Positions 35,478-43,106 of a stretch of DNA of 48,353 nt are shown here, in pieces. Within the stretch, counting starts at the first letter, position 1. Each line of letters begins with the position of its first letter. The translations under genes and the position numbers were made by a program. The stretch comes from Prosthecobacter sp. (GTDB taxonomy: Bacteria > Verrucomicrobiota > Verrucomicrobiia > Verrucomicrobiales > Verrucomicrobiaceae): positions 1-48,353 of the forward strand of contig NZ_JAQSEA010000121.1 of the NCBI RefSeq assembly GCF_029946185.1, given 5' to 3'. The notes below the pieces were generated by a model. That model did not search any database, was not told where the DNA came from, and saw nothing but the letters and a program-made list of their open reading frames with translations.

Positions 35478-35918
35478 ATGCCATCTTCACCCGACCTAAT
35501 TCAAGCGCTTTCCTCCCTGCCGCACGGTTCTGAGTTTCGCTTCATCGACGAAATTGTTGAACTTAATCCGGGTGCCTCCGCCAAAGCAGTGTGGCAGCTC
35601 AAGGGGGACGAGGAATTTCTCCGCGGTCATTTCCCCGGTGCCCCGCTCATGCCCGGTGTTCTCATGATTGAGGCGCTGGCCCAGCTCGGGGGTATTCTCA
35701 TTCAAACCCGCCCCGGCGAAGCCCCGCTCAAAAACATGCGTCTCACCGCAGTGCGCCAGATCAAAATTCTCGGCAGCATCACGCCCGGTCAGTCGCTACA
35801 CCTCAGCGGCACACTGCAGGGCATGCTCGGCAATCTCGGGCAGGTCAGTGGCGAAATCTGCGATGATGCGGGCAATGTCATCCTCACGGGGGCTGTCACC
35901 CTCGCGGGAGAGAGCTGA
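35478..35918 (+). CDS. FabZ-like 3-hydroxyacyl-ACP dehydratase
   Basis: A 146-residue hot-dog-fold dehydratase. The catalytic helix region is RGHFPGAPLMPGVLMIEALAQ, with His51 and Glu65 in the positions of FabZ. FRFIDEIVELNPG and KILGSITPGQSLHLS are family features. It removes water from 3-hydroxyacyl-ACP in fatty acid or related synthesis. Whether it is the main FabZ or a specialised copy (as in aryl polyene or other lipid loci) cannot be decided. Its stop directly abuts the convergent histidine kinase gene. Confidence 0.88.
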   Translation: MPSSPDLIQALSSLPHGSEFRFIDEIVELNPGASAKAVWQLKGDEEFLRGHFPGAPLMPGVLMIEALAQLGGILIQTRPGEAPLKNMRLTAVRQIKILGSITPGQSLHLSGTLQGMLGNLGQVSGEICDDAGNVILTGAVTLAGES

Positions 35919-38135
35919 TCACTTCGGCAGGCGCAGCATGAAACACGCGCCGTCCTTGTGCGTCGCATCCAGCGTGATCGCGCCCCCAAGAGCCGTGGCC
36001 AGCCTGCGGCACAGGGCGAGACCCAGCCCGACACCGGGTGCCGAATGTGCCGCCTGATCCGCGCTCTTGTGAAAGGGGTGGAAAATCCGCCGCTGCTCGC
36101 TGCGTGAGATGCCACCGCCGTGGTCGCGAACGCGCAACATCGCAAACTTGCCGCTCGTGTCTGCCTCCACATGGATCACCGGCTCTGCCGAACGCGGAGC
36201 GGCGTATTTGCAGGCATTGTCCACGAGATTGAAAAGGATCTGCTCCACCGCTGCCGCATCCACATGCAGCTCAGTTTTGCGGTCCGCTTCCGTGGCTTGC
36301 ACGCGCACCGCCATTCCGCAGTCATCTGCGCGTTGCTGCAAGCGCGGCAGGATGCGGTCCAGCAGCTCGCCGATTGTGATGTTCTCAGCTCTCGCCTTCG
36401 CACTGCCTCGTTCGAGCCGGGCATAGGCGAGCACGTTTTCGACGAGATGGCTCAGACGGCTCGCCTCACCGGTCAAAGTGTCGAGATAGCTCTTCCGCTG
36501 CGCCTCATCGGTCACCATGCCATCCGCCAGCATCTCGGAGTAAAGGCGAAACGTGGTCAGCGGAGTGCGCAGCTCATGCGTCACGGCAGAAACGAAGTCA
36601 GCGCGGCGCTCACTCAGCGCCACGGTGCCAAACAGCACGATCCCCACCGCCACGGCCGCGAGCAGGACGCATGCGAGCGCGATGCCCAGAGATCTGCGCA
36701 GCGGCGTCCAGAATGGCAACGAGGGGAGCTGGATGGCACCCGGTACCAGCCGTACCGGCAGTGCGGCGAAACGCAGCGGATCGTCATTCGGGCGTGCGCC
36801 GGCAGTGGCATTTGCCGCAGGCTCCAGCTTAGCATCAGGAAACAGATCCGTGATCTCACGCAGCAGGGCTTCACGCAGTGCAGGCCAGTCCAGCCACACG
36901 CCCTGCACCATGCGCACACCATCCACGAAGGCTTCGCGGGTCAGCATCAGGTTGCTGCCGAGCCACACACCCTGAAAGGGTCGCGAACTGTTCGCGGTTG
37001 CAGTGTTTTTGGGTGGAGGTGTGCTAGAAGGAGCCGCTGCGGCAGGCACATTGCCCAACGAGCGGGCTGCGCCATCCGCCATCGGGTCCAAAGGCATCGG
37101 CGCGGGAGCTGGTGCAGGAGCCAGCGCCAGCGTTTGCTGCCGAGGCGACATTTGCTTGTCATCCATCGACTTGGCAGCCGGTGCAGAGGATACGGCGGAG
37201 CCGGATCCACTGCTGCGGTCTGCCGGTTTCGCGGATTCTTTTTTCAAAGCCTTCCCCGGTTCAGGCTTGGCCTCAGCATCTTTTTCTTTGGAGTATGCCA
37301 GTGCGCTGGCGCTTTCCTTCATCTTGATCTGCGGCTGCTGTTTCATGGCCTCCTCGGCCTGCAGGTTGACCGCGCGATTGCGCGAGAAATTCTCCGTGGT
37401 ACTCAGCACCCTCTGCTGGGCCGCCACCTGCCCCTGCTGCGTATTCCAGGCCGGGTTGCGTGGCAGTTTGGCATCACTGCCCTCGGCGGCTTTTGAATCA
37501 TCAATGTCAAAGCGGGCCACGCAGGCCATCTGAGCGAGCAGTTGGCGATTAAGCACGGTGGTGGGCGCAGGGGCAGGTGGTGCCACACGTGTGCTGCGCC
37601 ATAAGGAGGAATCACGCTGCGGCTGCGGCGTGATCACATTCATCGGCTTGGCGAGCAATTCGCGCAATCCGCTCAGGCGTTGCTCACTGCGAGTGAGGTC
37701 ATCTGCATTGATGAACTGCGCCAGCGCCAGGGTGCGCTCATCGTTTTGCGGCACCTGCGGGGACCGCACCTGGCCGCGTGAATCCATCTGAAAATACAGC
37801 AGCACATGCTCAGGTATTTCTGCCAGCAACGGTGAGGGCAGCAGCACCTCTCCCTTCGCCACATTGTCATAGGCTTTGTTGACCAGACCTTCGGGCGAAT
37901 GGAACGGACGAAAATCATAGGGAGGTCGCGCATTTTCGCGGATCATGAGCGCACTCGCCTGGAAATCGAGCCGCCACAGCGCCAGCCGCACACGCTCCTG
38001 CTGGTCGGCCTCACGTGCCGCCGTTTCCCGCTCACGCTCCAGCGCCAGTGTGTGCCAGCTCACCCACGCCATCGCCGCGATCAGCAGCCCGAGGCAGGCG
38101 ACGAAGGTGATCCAGATATGGAGCGGTTTGCGCAT
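35919..38135 (-). CDS. Sensor histidine kinase with long Ala/Pro/Gln-rich extracytoplasmic region
   Basis: A 738-residue kinase from ATG 38135 (MRKPLHIWITFVACLGLLIAAMAWVSW; first helix); an in-frame TTG at 38144 is the alternative. The extracytoplasmic part is about 460 residues and includes a low-complexity stretch (AKPEPGKALKKESAKPADRS, then TLALAPAPAPAPMPLDP, PSSTPPPKNT) and a folded part (GVWLGSNLMLTREAFVDGVRM). A second helix follows (LGIALACVLLAAVAVGIVLFG). Cytoplasmic HisKA (DFVSAVTHELRTPLTTFRLY) and HATPase (EQILFNLVDNACKYA, DHGGGISRSE, GVGLGLALC) are intact. It pairs with the response regulator 11 bases upstream. The VWA genes in the same run may supply its signal. Confidence 0.93.
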   Translation of the reverse strand: MRKPLHIWITFVACLGLLIAAMAWVSWHTLALERERETAAREADQQERVRLALWRLDFQASALMIRENARPPYDFRPFHSPEGLVNKAYDNVAKGEVLLPSPLLAEIPEHVLLYFQMDSRGQVRSPQVPQNDERTLALAQFINADDLTRSEQRLSGLRELLAKPMNVITPQPQRDSSLWRSTRVAPPAPAPTTVLNRQLLAQMACVARFDIDDSKAAEGSDAKLPRNPAWNTQQGQVAAQQRVLSTTENFSRNRAVNLQAEEAMKQQPQIKMKESASALAYSKEKDAEAKPEPGKALKKESAKPADRSSGSGSAVSSAPAAKSMDDKQMSPRQQTLALAPAPAPAPMPLDPMADGAARSLGNVPAAAAPSSTPPPKNTATANSSRPFQGVWLGSNLMLTREAFVDGVRMVQGVWLDWPALREALLREITDLFPDAKLEPAANATAGARPNDDPLRFAALPVRLVPGAIQLPSLPFWTPLRRSLGIALACVLLAAVAVGIVLFGTVALSERRADFVSAVTHELRTPLTTFRLYSEMLADGMVTDEAQRKSYLDTLTGEASRLSHLVENVLAYARLERGSAKARAENITIGELLDRILPRLQQRADDCGMAVRVQATEADRKTELHVDAAAVEQILFNLVDNACKYAAPRSAEPVIHVEADTSGKFAMLRVRDHGGGISRSEQRRIFHPFHKSADQAAHSAPGVGLGLALCRRLATALGGAITLDATHKDGACFMLRLPK

Positions 38136-38146
38136 GGGGTTCAAAA

Positions 38147-38833
38147 TTAGACAAGCTGGTAGCCTTTGCCGCGTACGGTGACGATCACACGTGGTGCTTC
38201 GGCATCATCTCGCAGTTTGTGGCGCAAATTGGCAATGTGCATGTCCACCGTGCGTGTTTCCGTCTGCTGGTTCTCGATGTGCCAGACGCGCTGCAGCAGT
38301 TCCTCGCGCGAAACGGGCCTGCCGCGATTCAATGCAAGATAGCGCAGCACGTCTCGCTCGCGCTCGGAAAGCTCCGCACTCTCTCCATTGCCAAAACTTG
38401 CCACGCTCTTCCCGAAATCAATCGTCGCCGTGGTGATCGTGAGCGTTTCACTCACCGGCTGGCGTTCGGGCGCACGGCGCAGCACCGCCTCGACACGGGC
38501 GAGCAATTCCCGCACGCTGAAAGGCTTCACCACATAGTCATCTGCACCAAGTTTCAATCCGCGCACACGGTCATTTTCTTCTCCGCGTGCCGAGAGGATG
38601 ATCACCGGGGTTCCGGGCCGCTCACGTCGCAGGGCTTTCAGGATGTCAAAGCCGCTCGCATGCGGCAGCACCAGATCGAGCAGCATGAGGTCGAAGGTCG
38701 AACTCAGGGCCAGTTTCATGCCCTTTTCACCATCGCCCGCCTCCAGCGTGGTGTGACCGGCGAACTTGAGCGCATCCAAAACGCCGCGACGGATCGCGGC
38801 GTCGTCTTCAACGACTAAGATGGTGGAAGGCAT
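38147..38833 (-). CDS. OmpR-family response regulator
   Basis: A 228-residue regulator: receiver (ILVVEDDAAIRRGVLDAL; Asp53 in LMLLDLVLP; Lys in DYVVKPFSVREL) and winged helix (ELSERERDVLRYLALNRGRPVSREELLQRVW; ETRTVDMHIANLRHKL; TVRGKGYQLV). It precedes its kinase by 11 bases and follows the VWA protein gene by 16 bases on the same strand, so four genes form one likely operon. Its targets may include that operon. Confidence 0.94.
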   Translation of the reverse strand: MPSTILVVEDDAAIRRGVLDALKFAGHTTLEAGDGEKGMKLALSSTFDLMLLDLVLPHASGFDILKALRRERPGTPVIILSARGEENDRVRGLKLGADDYVVKPFSVRELLARVEAVLRRAPERQPVSETLTITTATIDFGKSVASFGNGESAELSERERDVLRYLALNRGRPVSREELLQRVWHIENQQTETRTVDMHIANLRHKLRDDAEAPRVIVTVRGKGYQLV

Positions 38834-38849
38834 AAAGAAGATTAAAGGG

Positions 38850-40010
38850 TCATTTCTCCCACGCGATGCCTTTTTTCTCGGCCTGGGAGCGCAGCGCTTT
38901 GGTCATGGCGGTGTCGAGGGTGTCGGTCTTGGCGGATTCTTTGCGTTGCGTTGCAACGTAGGCCTCACGCTCCTTGTTCAGGGCAAGCACCTGCTTCTGG
39001 ATCTCAGCACGCTCAGCGGTTTTCTTCTCAAGGTAGGCCTTGCGCTCTTCGGCGCTCATCTTCTTCATCTCCTCAGGCAGGTCGGCTTCCTTGACCTTCG
39101 TGATGTCGAAGTCCTTCTGCTTGCTGGCATCCACGAGGTCCCAGCCGGTGTTGAAGTAATTTGCGCTGGCTTTGCTGACGATGCGCTGAACCTGCGCACC
39201 GGATTCGGCCTTGGCGGCGGCGTTGCCGTCCTGGACGACCTGGCGTGCCTTGGCCATTGGGGCCTCCTTGCCATAAGAGACGTAGGTCTTGTTCAGTTCT
39301 TCGTTGAGCTTCACGATCTCCTTGTCCTGCGGCGCTTCGATGTGAACAATGGCCTGATTCTGGTCGATCACGAGGTATTTGCCGTCGGCGAGCAGCGCTC
39401 CCTGGTTCCAGTTCTCCGCGATGCCCTGAGCCTCGCCACCGCAATGGATGGTGTTCACGATGATGCCCTTGGCGATGGCGTTCTGGCAGCTCTTTTTGGA
39501 ATCCACCGGCCCTTGGGTAAAGGGTTCATTGCCAGCGATGAAGATTGCCTTGTACACCTTGGGATTGGCATCCCAGGCAAGGTCTTTCGTCGCCCGCTGA
39601 ATCACCGCACCACAGTATTCATCACCGCCGTTCGTCGTCAGGGCGAAGAGATTTTCGGACACTTTGTCGAGATCTCGGGTGAGCGGCTGAATCTGGCGAA
39701 TCCAGTTCTCTTTCGCCCGTAGCGAAGACTTGCCATATTCATACAGCGCCACCTGAACGACCGGTGTTTTGCCGTCCTGTTTCGCGGTGATGAATTCATT
39801 GACGAGCTTCCAAATCTGAGTCTTTGCCTGCTCGATGAGGCCGCTCATGCTGCTGCTGGTGTCCAACAGCACGGCGATCTGCACGAGAGGGGTGTCAGCG
39901 GCGGTTTCGACTTTCGCGACTTCCGCCACGGGTGCGGGTGGTGGAGCATCTTTGGCGATGGCGAGGCACGCGGACAGGGCCGTGGCGATGAGGATGTATG
40001 GCGTTTTCAT
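38850..40010 (-). CDS. Secreted VWA domain protein
   Basis: A 386-residue protein with a signal peptide (MKTPYILIATALSACLAIA) and a von Willebrand factor A domain (~44-230). The MIDAS motif is complete (DTSSSMSG, Asp50; TTNGGDEYCG supplies the Thr/Asp). A highly charged helical C-terminus (KKMSAEERKAYLEKKTAERA and continuing) suggests a coiled coil. Metal-dependent adhesion or scaffolding outside the cell is the likely role. It lies 33 bases after the VIT/VWA gene. Confidence 0.9.
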   Translation of the reverse strand: MKTPYILIATALSACLAIAKDAPPPAPVAEVAKVETAADTPLVQIAVLLDTSSSMSGLIEQAKTQIWKLVNEFITAKQDGKTPVVQVALYEYGKSSLRAKENWIRQIQPLTRDLDKVSENLFALTTNGGDEYCGAVIQRATKDLAWDANPKVYKAIFIAGNEPFTQGPVDSKKSCQNAIAKGIIVNTIHCGGEAQGIAENWNQGALLADGKYLVIDQNQAIVHIEAPQDKEIVKLNEELNKTYVSYGKEAPMAKARQVVQDGNAAAKAESGAQVQRIVSKASANYFNTGWDLVDASKQKDFDITKVKEADLPEEMKKMSAEERKAYLEKKTAERAEIQKQVLALNKEREAYVATQRKESAKTDTLDTAMTKALRSQAEKKGIAWEK

Positions 40011-40043
40011 GGATGTGTTTGTGGATGGGTTGATGGGAAAATT

Positions 40044-42188
40044 TCAGCGGATGAGGACCCGTTGGCCGCGATGCTGCAGCAGCAGTTCGCCACGCAGGGC
40101 CAGAAGGCCTTGGCGGTTGTCGGCGGCGAGTTCATCGACCAAGCGGCCAAACTCTACGCTGCCGATCTCAATGGTGCGGTCAGGGGCGCGTTCGCTCTTG
40201 GCGGCGCTGGCATCGGTCCAGCGATTGCCTTTGTTGAAGAAGGCTCCAGCCCGGCATTGCTGCACGCTGGTGATCTCGATGGCCTGCATCTTGTCATCGA
40301 GGAAGCGATTGCGGACGTTAAGCTGCTTGGATTCGGCGGCTTTCTTCAGATTGTCTTCCTGAGAGACGGCGGCAGGACCACTGCGCATCTTCATCGCCTT
40401 GTCGCTGTAGTTGTAGGCGGCCTTGCCGGCATTGGCAGTCACGGCGGCGAGTGAAGTTCCCTCTTCAGCCAGGAAGGCAGTGTATTCCGTGAGGATGCCA
40501 AACTGCGTCGAGAGACGCACAATTTCATTTACCAGCTCAGTCGTGCCACCTGTTGCACCATCTGCGCCGAGGTCACGGATCGCCTCGCTAAGCACGGCGA
40601 TCTTGTTGCTGGCCCAGAGGCGGGCCACAAAGGCGTTTGCGGTGCTGGCCTTGTCGAGATTGAAGGTGAAATCGAACTTCCGCTCTCCCTCAGCCGCAGC
40701 ACCCGTGAGCTGGAAATGCAGCGGGGACTCACCACGATAGGTGCCGGACAGGAGAATCTGCTCTCCCTCAAACACATCGGGCAGGGGAGAGGGGATGAGA
40801 TCGCTCACACGATTCGGGTCATCCACCCGCACCGCCGGTTTGGTGAGCAGCGGCCCACGCAGACGATCAAACACACGGCTGACTTTGACCTCCACATCTT
40901 CCTTGGGCAGAACAAATTCCGCGCTGGCGCGGGTTTCGCGGGCGATGCGTGCGAGCAGTGGCGTGTTCACGTCCACACCGACACCAAAAGTGAACACACG
41001 GCGCTGGTTCGGATTCCCCTTGGCGACGGTCTCACGGATCGCTTTCTCCGATGTCTGGCCGATGGTGGGCAGGCCGTCGGTGAGGAAGAGTACGATGGGC
41101 AGCATGCCTGCGAGCGGCTTCTGACGCAGCGCCTCGACGATGGAGTCATGGATGTTGGTGCCGCCGCTCACGCGCAGGGCGCTGATGTAGTCGCGGGCCT
41201 GCTTCGTGGTCTCAGCGGTTTTGATCACCGGCTGTGCGGCGAACATTTCGACCGCTTCGTTGTAAACGATGAGGTTGAAGCCCTCGCCGTCGTTCAAGCC
41301 TTCGATCACCTGCAAGGCGGCTGCCTTCACCTGATCAAGCTTCGGTCCTGCCATGCTGCCGCTGCGATCGATGACGAGGGTGACTTCTCGCAGGATCGGT
41401 TTCGCATCCGCTTTGGGCTTTGGCGGGGCGATCATCACGAGAAAATAGCCGCCGCCGATCTTTGGGTCGGGATAAGCAAGCAGCGAGGCGGTCATTTCAT
41501 CCTTTGTTTCGCGCAGCAATGACACGCGGAAGGCACCTGGGTCTTTGGTATCGCAGGAAAGGCTCGCGGTGTTGCCATTGGGTTGTTTGGCGGAGATCTC
41601 GTGGCTTGGAGAATAGAGCGAGGCGATGCGTGTGGTGGAATGGATGCGCATGGAGAGCTTCCATGGCACCGCGTATTCCACTGATTCTGAGCGTGGAAGC
41701 AGGTAATCGAGCCGCGCGCCGTCGGCTTCGAGGAGTTGCTCATAGGTCACGCGCACTTTCTGGGTGCCGTTGGCCGGGACCGGGAAGACGCTCGATTTGA
41801 CGACGGCATTGCCGACGAACTCCAGCAGCGCCGGATCCCGCGTCTGTGCAACGATGGTGTCGTAGATGCGTCGAGCTTCCTCACGTGGCAGTAATTTGGC
41901 CGTGCCCTCGGAATTGCCGCCCTCAAAGGCGAAGGACTTCAGCACCGCGCCGGTCGGTACGGGGACGAGTAGTTCGGATTCCTGCGGGCGCCCGGTGGGA
42001 TTGCGCAGGGCGATGTCGAGGGTGGTCGTGGCGATTTGATCCGCGATGTCGATGTGGGCATCGACCTGGGTCACCTGCACGGGCTGGGAGTGAATGATGC
42101 GAGTATTGGGGGAAATCCACGCTGGCTGGCGGAAATCCTGCGCAATCAGGGGCACGGTGAGGAAAAGGGCACAAAGAGTCGTCTTCAT
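40044..42188 (-). CDS. Secreted VIT/VWA domain protein
   Basis: A 714-residue protein with signal peptide (MKTTLCALFLTVPLIA), an inter-alpha-trypsin-inhibitor VIT domain (~25-230; VDAHIDIADQIATTTLDIALRNPTGRPQESELLVPVPTGA and KVRVTYEQLL) and a VWA domain (~265-440) with MIDAS VIDRSGSMAGPK, SGGTNIHDSI and FLTDGLPTIG. The last ~270 residues are a C-terminal extension with LSTQFGILTEYTAFLAEEG, typical of this family. First gene of the minus-strand VWA-VWA-regulator-kinase run. Role unknown; probably at the cell surface or periplasm. Confidence 0.92.
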   Translation of the reverse strand: MKTTLCALFLTVPLIAQDFRQPAWISPNTRIIHSQPVQVTQVDAHIDIADQIATTTLDIALRNPTGRPQESELLVPVPTGAVLKSFAFEGGNSEGTAKLLPREEARRIYDTIVAQTRDPALLEFVGNAVVKSSVFPVPANGTQKVRVTYEQLLEADGARLDYLLPRSESVEYAVPWKLSMRIHSTTRIASLYSPSHEISAKQPNGNTASLSCDTKDPGAFRVSLLRETKDEMTASLLAYPDPKIGGGYFLVMIAPPKPKADAKPILREVTLVIDRSGSMAGPKLDQVKAAALQVIEGLNDGEGFNLIVYNEAVEMFAAQPVIKTAETTKQARDYISALRVSGGTNIHDSIVEALRQKPLAGMLPIVLFLTDGLPTIGQTSEKAIRETVAKGNPNQRRVFTFGVGVDVNTPLLARIARETRASAEFVLPKEDVEVKVSRVFDRLRGPLLTKPAVRVDDPNRVSDLIPSPLPDVFEGEQILLSGTYRGESPLHFQLTGAAAEGERKFDFTFNLDKASTANAFVARLWASNKIAVLSEAIRDLGADGATGGTTELVNEIVRLSTQFGILTEYTAFLAEEGTSLAAVTANAGKAAYNYSDKAMKMRSGPAAVSQEDNLKKAAESKQLNVRNRFLDDKMQAIEITSVQQCRAGAFFNKGNRWTDASAAKSERAPDRTIEIGSVEFGRLVDELAADNRQGLLALRGELLLQHRGQRVLIR

Positions 42189-42290
42189 GCCGCTAGGGTG
42201 GTTTAGAAGGCATGCGGCGTCTGTAAACGCACTGTAAAGGGTGGGAAAATGCCCTGACTGGCCCTAGACAGGGGAGCGAATCCGGCGGCC

Positions 42291-42329
42291 CAACTGGAAC
42301 TCCCCCTTGCCAAGCTGGGAACTCCCCCC
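42291..42329. repeat. Two short direct repeats before secG
   Basis: AACTGGAACTCCCCC (42292-42306) is repeated, with small changes, as AAGCTGGGAACTCCCCCC (42312-42329). They lie 18 bases before the secG start in the 158-base intergenic space between divergent genes. They could be an operator or a dispersed genome repeat; I cannot say which from one window. Confidence 0.4.
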
Positions 42330-42346
42330 ATATTCGCGCCCCTTTT

Positions 42347-42955
42347 ATGGACATCTTCATTGGAATTCTTACCGTAGTCGAAGTCATCGTCTGCCTTCTG
42401 CTCATTCTCGTCGTGCTTATGCAGCGCCCACGTCAGGAAGGCCTCGGCGCCTCCTTCGGCGATGCCGCCGCCAGCCAGGTCTGGGGAGCGCAAACCACCA
42501 ACGTGCTGCAGAAGTTCACGGTCTATCTGGCCATCTTTCTTTTTGCCCTGACCATCCTTCTGGCAGTGCTCGTGAGCCGCCACCAGAACGGCAGCAAGGC
42601 CCCGTCTCTCTTTGGAGATGCCAAGCCTGAAGCTGTGGCCCCTGCCGCCTTGTCTGAGGATGAACAGGCTAAAGCCAAGATCATGGAAAAAATCCAGGAA
42701 GCGGTGAAAACGGAAAACGCCAAAGCCGCGGCTCCTGCCGTTGGCGAAGCGCCAAAGCCTGCTCCTGCTGGGACACCTGCTCCGCCGATGACGCCGGCAG
42801 GAACTCCAGCCGTCGCACCTTCCGCAGCGGCTCCCAAGCCAGCTACGACCCCGGCCCCTGCTGCAAAGCCTGCACCTGCGGTGACTCCTGCTCCGGCACC
42901 CGCTGTGACGCCAGCTCCGACCCCGGCCCCTGCTCCCGCAGAGCAGCCGAAGTAA
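42347..42955 (+). CDS. secG: SecG preprotein translocase subunit with extended C-terminal tail
   Basis: A 202-residue protein. The first ~80 residues are SecG: helix VVEVIVCLLLILVVLMQRPRQEGLGASFGDAAASQVWG (cytoplasmic loop with the conserved QRPRQEGLGA) and a second helix TVYLAIFLFALTILLAVLVS. About 120 residues follow that are not part of SecG: a charged stretch (EDEQAKAKIMEKIQEAVKTE) and an Ala/Pro/Thr-rich tail (TPAPAAKPAPAVTPAPAP). SecG assists SecYE in protein export. A strong terminator follows at 42983-43015. Confidence 0.92.
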   Translation: MDIFIGILTVVEVIVCLLLILVVLMQRPRQEGLGASFGDAAASQVWGAQTTNVLQKFTVYLAIFLFALTILLAVLVSRHQNGSKAPSLFGDAKPEAVAPAALSEDEQAKAKIMEKIQEAVKTENAKAAAPAVGEAPKPAPAGTPAPPMTPAGTPAVAPSAAAPKPATTPAPAAKPAPAVTPAPAPAVTPAPTPAPAPAEQPK

Positions 42956-42982
42956 GCGACGCTTCGCTTTGAATTTCACGCC

Positions 42983-43015
42983 AAGGGCACGACGCGAGTC
43001 GTGCCCTTTGTTTTT
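42983..43015 (+). terminator. Rho-independent terminator of secG
   Basis: AAGGGCACGAC (42983-42993) and GTCGTGCCCTT (42998-43008) form a perfect 11-bp stem with a GCGA tetraloop, followed by a T-rich run to 43015 (TTTGTTTTT). It lies 28 bases after the secG stop and separates it from the large gene downstream. Confidence 0.93.
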
Positions 43016-43106
43016 ACGGGGGATGCGGCATGTGCATTTCCGATAGTTTGCCGTGCGAAAACGGGCTTCACATGGTGCGTTGGTTCTGCCTACCATCGCA
43101 CCAACC

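Noticed and set aside
36120-37496. Plus-strand frame of 458 codons with high Arg/His content
   Set aside because: It is antisense to the histidine kinase; composition is that of a shadow.
42750-42955. Tandem repeat array in the secG tail
   Set aside because: The sequence is biased toward Ala/Pro codons but does not have a fixed repeat unit; it is low-complexity coding sequence.
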